This document shows positions 61,178 to 64,000 of a stretch of DNA of 64,000 nucleotides, one piece after another. The DNA is from Peptidiphaga gingivicola (lineage in GTDB: Bacteria; Actinomycetota; Actinomycetes; Actinomycetales; Actinomycetaceae), in contig NZ_LVZK01000001.1 of NCBI RefSeq assembly GCF_001652275.1, positions 310,001 to 374,000 of the forward strand. The letters are read 5' to 3'. Position 1 is the stretch's first letter. The number at the start of each line of letters is the position of its first letter. The position numbers were made by a program, and so were the translations under genes. The notes beneath the pieces are model-generated. The model saw only the letters and a program-made list of their open reading frames with translations. It made no database searches and had not been told where the DNA came from.

Positions 61178-62670
61178 TGGAACGTCACCCTCACGCGGCG
61201 CCCGCCGAAGACCACGCTCGCGCCGTCGGTGGCGAGCACGGGGTGGTTCGGCTGCACGGGAACCGGCTGGCCGTCCGGCGAGACGACGATGGTTCCGTTG
61301 GTCGACCTGAGATCGTCGACCCTGACGCCACCCGGCATGAGGGTGAGCGCAACATGGGTCTTGGAAACCGATTTCTGCAGGTCGGCCACGGGCATCGGCA
61401 CGGCCGAGGGCCACGACGGGTCGACGACGGGGTTCCTTCCGAGCACCACGGTTCCCCTGAGGACGTGGGTCACGCCGTCGTCGAACATGAGGCGCACGGT
61501 GGCGGGCTCGCGGCTGCCGGAAACTCTCTCGATGATTCGGGTTTCGTCGAGGCTTCCCGGTCCGGCCGACGCCGGAGCCTCGGCGGCGCTGCCGGCGGCG
61601 GGCGGGGAAACCGCGTGGCGAGGCGAGCGCGTCGAACGCGACTGGCGCGGAGAAGAGTCCGCGACGGGCGGAGAAGCCTCAGCTGCAGGAGAGACCCCGT
61701 ACTCGTCGAGCTGCTCGGCGATCCGAGCCTGGGCTTGCGCCCGGTTGCTCCTGGCGCGTCTGGACATCCTGCCCTCCTCGGAATCGGGCGGCTGGCTCTG
61801 AGGCGCGAATTGGGACGTTTCCGGCGCCGGATAGCCGGGAGCCGAGTATTCGGCGCCGGCGCCCGAAGGAGCATTCTGAGCCGGGGCCTCGTACCGCGGA
61901 TCGTACGCCGGTTCCGGCGCACTGTAAGCGGACTGCCCGTAGGCCGGTTCCGGCGCACTGTAAGCCGACTGCCCATAGGCCGGCTCCGGCGCACTGTAAG
62001 CGGACTGCCCATACGCCGGCGACGGAGCCTGCCGCTGGTCGACGACCCTGGAGAAGCCGGGGCCGACCAACCCGGGCGCCTGCGCGTAGGGATCGGCCGA
62101 CGGCTCGGCAGCCGACATTCCCGACGGAGCCCCCTGCAAAGGGGCGGCCATCGGCGATCCGGCCGACTGCGCCAGCTGGGCGCTTGCGGCGGAGGGGACG
62201 TCGAACTCGTCGTCGTCCTCGATGGGGCGACGCGTGTCGACGTAGATGATGTCTCCGATCCTGTCGAACCACGTGCGCCCGAAGCGGTCGCTCGTGAAGT
62301 GAAGGATGAACGGGAGGCCGACGACGAGGGTCGCCAAAGTCACGGCGGCCTCGACGGCATACTTCTGTATTGCGAACGCTCCGGCGTTGCCGCCGTCCCT
62401 CATTCGGACGGCCACCACGCCAAGGGACGTCAGCCCTGGAAGAGTCCCTCTCTTGGCGACGTAGTAGCAGTTGCCCGCGATGAAAACGACGATCAGCCCC
62501 ACGCACGCGACGTAGGGCATCGGCTTTTCGCCAGGCGGTGGGAAATCCGCGTCCACTATCGGTAGAGCCGAGGCTCCTAGCTCGGCCACAACGATGAGAA
62601 GGCTGAGGATCCGCGACGTGGTGCGACGCCGCTTGCCCGCTGGCTGATAGAACACCCTCTCATTACTCAT
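61174..62670 (-). CDS. RDD membrane domain fused to FHA domain
   Basis: 498 residues; ATG 62670 has GAGGG five bases upstream and overlaps the preceding gene by eight bases. The first 150 residues hold about three membrane helices of an RDD domain (ILSLLIVVAELGASALPIV; PYVACVGLIVVFIAGNCYYV). A long low-complexity linker follows, with three 12-residue YGQSAYSAPEPA repeats (61907-62014) and many SAP/AP units. The C-terminal FHA domain (about 395-498) has VVLGRNPVVD, VSKTHVAL and DLRSTNGT, intact for phospho-Thr binding. It could hold a phosphorylated partner at the membrane. Confidence 0.88.
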   Translation of the reverse strand: MSNERVFYQPAGKRRRTTSRILSLLIVVAELGASALPIVDADFPPPGEKPMPYVACVGLIVVFIAGNCYYVAKRGTLPGLTSLGVVAVRMRDGGNAGAFAIQKYAVEAAVTLATLVVGLPFILHFTSDRFGRTWFDRIGDIIYVDTRRPIEDDDEFDVPSAASAQLAQSAGSPMAAPLQGAPSGMSAAEPSADPYAQAPGLVGPGFSRVVDQRQAPSPAYGQSAYSAPEPAYGQSAYSAPEPAYGQSAYSAPEPAYDPRYEAPAQNAPSGAGAEYSAPGYPAPETSQFAPQSQPPDSEEGRMSRRARSNRAQAQARIAEQLDEYGVSPAAEASPPVADSSPRQSRSTRSPRHAVSPPAAGSAAEAPASAGPGSLDETRIIERVSGSREPATVRLMFDDGVTHVLRGTVVLGRNPVVDPSWPSAVPMPVADLQKSVSKTHVALTLMPGGVRVDDLRSTNGTIVVSPDGQPVPVQPNHPVLATDGASVVFGGRRVRVTFQ

Positions 62671-64000
62671 GAGTTCCCTCTTTTTCATTAGGTCTCTTGG
62701 GAGGATATACCGACCCGGCGGATCCGCGCTCACCCTGTTCATGGGGACCGCTAGCCTTGAACGTCTTCGCCTGCTTCCAGCGACGGCCCCCGCCGGCCCG
62801 CGGAGGCTTCGACTTGCGGCGCGCGCCAAAGGATTTCAAGGAAAAACGCGACCTTCTGGTCGAGGCTCGACGGATGACAGACTTCGCCTCCTCAGCGCTT
62901 CGCCACGTCGCCGTCAAAGAAGTATCGCCAATATCACCGCTTCCGAAAACTGAGGCGTCGGCCCTGCGGGCCGTTTCTACGATGGGCGCCGAATCGACCT
63001 CCGCTTTCCCTGCGGGCGCCTTTTTCCCTGCGGCCCCCTTTTTCCCTGCGGCCCCCTTTTTCCCTGCGGGTGCCTTTTTCCCGGAAAGGGCCTTTGCGAC
63101 GGCGTCCGTCACGGCGGACGCCTGCTCGCTGCGGGTCATCCGGGCATCGACCGACACCCGCCCGTCGCGAGCGACGTCGAGCACGTCCTCCCACGCTCCG
63201 GCGGCCCTCTCGTCGGGACGGCCTTTCGTCCGCCGCCTGCGAGTCCGCAGCGCCTTCGCGGCGAGGACTGCGACGAAGGGGCCGACGATGAGCAGCGTGA
63301 TTCCCAGCCCCGTCGCGATGTAGAAGAGCCAGCGGGAGACCCCTGCATCCTCGTCTTTCTTGCGGTCGTCGTCGTTTTGGTTGGTGGGGGTCAGCTCGAC
63401 CGGCTGATCGAGAGGATCGGGCGGCTGGATCACGATGGGCCGGGGGTTCGGCTTCGGTTTGGGCTCTTGAGTCTGCAGCTTCTTGTCTCGAGGCGGAGTC
63501 GGGTCGAACATTACCCATCCGTATCCGTCGAAGTTGATCTCGACCCACACGTGGGCGTCGCGGCCCTTGATGTTGATCGTTCCGTCCTTGTGAGAGTCGG
63601 GATAGAAGCCCATGACGACGCGGGCGGGCATTCCCGCCGACCTCGCCATGAGAGCCATGGCGACGGCGTACTGTTCGTCGTCGCCCTGCATGTACTCGGC
63701 CTCCAGAAAGGCCTGGATCCTCTGATTCCTGTGCCCCGGGCGCGAGGGAGACTGCTCGCCGCCCGCGTAGAACCCGTTGTTCTTCAGGTGCTGCTCGATT
63801 GCGCGGGCCTGCTGAATCGGGCTCATCGTCCCCTTGAGGATCTTCTGGGTCTTCGCGGCGACGGCGTTGGGCACGTTCGTATTCTCCTCCATCGGCACCG
63901 CCCCGAAGGCGTGGCCTTCGAGCTGCCTGTCCGACGGGGCGGGCCGGACGAGGTCGACGATCCGGTACGAGTCCCCGTCCCTCAGAGGAGTGACGGTCAA
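62663..64000 (-). CDS. Transglutaminase-like membrane protein (partial, 5' end outside window)
   Basis: C-terminal 445 residues; the frame is open at the window edge. A transglutaminase-like domain carries the His and Asp of the triad (GRDAHVWVEINFDGYGWVMFDPTPP); the Cys position reads GDDEQYAVAMALMARSAGMPAR, with Tyr/Ala where catalytic Cys is expected. One membrane helix (WLFYIATGLGITLLIVGPFVAVLAA) and a very basic tail with four KK(A/G)(P/A)AG repeats (63008-63082) follow. It corresponds to tgm of the pkb2-prpC-type cluster, so MoxR and DUF58 genes are expected to the right. Probably cell-wall related and possibly not an active enzyme. Confidence 0.82.
   Translation of the reverse strand: MTVTPLRDGDSYRIVDLVRPAPSDRQLEGHAFGAVPMEENTNVPNAVAAKTQKILKGTMSPIQQARAIEQHLKNNGFYAGGEQSPSRPGHRNQRIQAFLEAEYMQGDDEQYAVAMALMARSAGMPARVVMGFYPDSHKDGTINIKGRDAHVWVEINFDGYGWVMFDPTPPRDKKLQTQEPKPKPNPRPIVIQPPDPLDQPVELTPTNQNDDDRKKDEDAGVSRWLFYIATGLGITLLIVGPFVAVLAAKALRTRRRRTKGRPDERAAGAWEDVLDVARDGRVSVDARMTRSEQASAVTDAVAKALSGKKAPAGKKGAAGKKGAAGKKAPAGKAEVDSAPIVETARRADASVFGSGDIGDTSLTATWRSAEEAKSVIRRASTRRSRFSLKSFGARRKSKPPRAGGGRRWKQAKTFKASGPHEQGERGSAGSVYPPKRPNEKEGTHE

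Noticed and set aside
1-64000. CRISPR arrays, rRNA, replication origin, complete insertion sequences
   Set aside because: Looked for direct-repeat arrays, rRNA-like sequence, DnaA-box clusters and IS ends; none seen.

Overview
The window is GC-rich, densely coded DNA from a high-GC Gram-positive bacterium (Actinomycetota). Support comes from a mycobacterial-type ESX/type VII secretion cluster (EccC, EccD, EccB, mycosin), a dnaK-grpE-dnaJ-hspR operon with HAIR operators, PknB-like kinase/PP2C/FHA genes, many lipoproteins and several probable leaderless starts. Family-level placement (Actinomycetaceae- or Bifidobacteriaceae-like) is inference only.

Layout. 1-3.4 kb: sugar ABC binding protein (partial), a GntR/HutC regulator and a divergent ROK sugar-kinase-type gene around a two-palindrome promoter. 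3.4-7.2 kb: a repeat-containing unknown protein and a large STAND (NB-ARC + TPR) NTPase gene split by two frameshifts. 7.2-12.7 kb: a duplicated hairpin element, clpB with a HAIR site, a lipoprotein and a Fpg/Nei DNA glycosylase. 12.8-22.7 kb: type VII secretion core, with eccC divergent from two consecutive eccD genes, eccB and mycP. 22.7-28.1 kb: an IS3 remnant, an AT-richer unknown gene and two facing unknown genes with WXG/PPE-like character, probably substrates or partners of the secretion system. 28.1-34.6 kb: MT0933-type antitoxin-like protein, gluQ, a secreted nuclease with C-terminal repeats, an ABC-transporter fragment and a 23S rRNA uracil methyltransferase. 34.8-39.1 kb: hspR, dnaJ, grpE and dnaK (minus strand). 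39.4-43.7 kb: three lipoproteins (one frameshifted) and a DUF1684 protein. 43.8-44.4 kb: tRNA-Arg(ACG) and a decayed XRE/ImmA-type regulator. 44.4-49.5 kb: a small lipoprotein, a Mn/Zn-type ABC transporter operon with a candidate operator, and a frameshifted SdrD-B-type surface protein. 49.7-55.4 kb: HAD-like protein, TetR regulator, two lipoproteins and an alanine/glycine:cation symporter. 55.9-64 kb: a tightly packed phospho-signalling operon: transglutaminase-like membrane protein (partial), RDD-FHA protein, PP2C phosphatase, long FHA protein, membrane Ser/Thr kinase, then an FHA-HTH protein.

How it fits together. HspR probably represses clpB and its own dnaK operon through HAIR sites. EccC (ATPase motor), EccB and the EccD pair (membrane pore) and mycosin would form an ESX-like secretion machine. 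The kinase/phosphatase/FHA operon resembles the bifidobacterial pkb2-fn3-MoxR-DUF58-tgm-prpC cluster, whose remaining genes would lie just past the right edge.

The most unusual feature is a set of one-base frameshifts confined to four accessory genes (STAND NTPase, one lipoprotein, XRE/ImmA regulator, surface protein). The intervening housekeeping and secretion genes read cleanly. The STAND protein has an N-terminal helical domain of unknown type that may be a HeLo/Bell-like cell-death domain.
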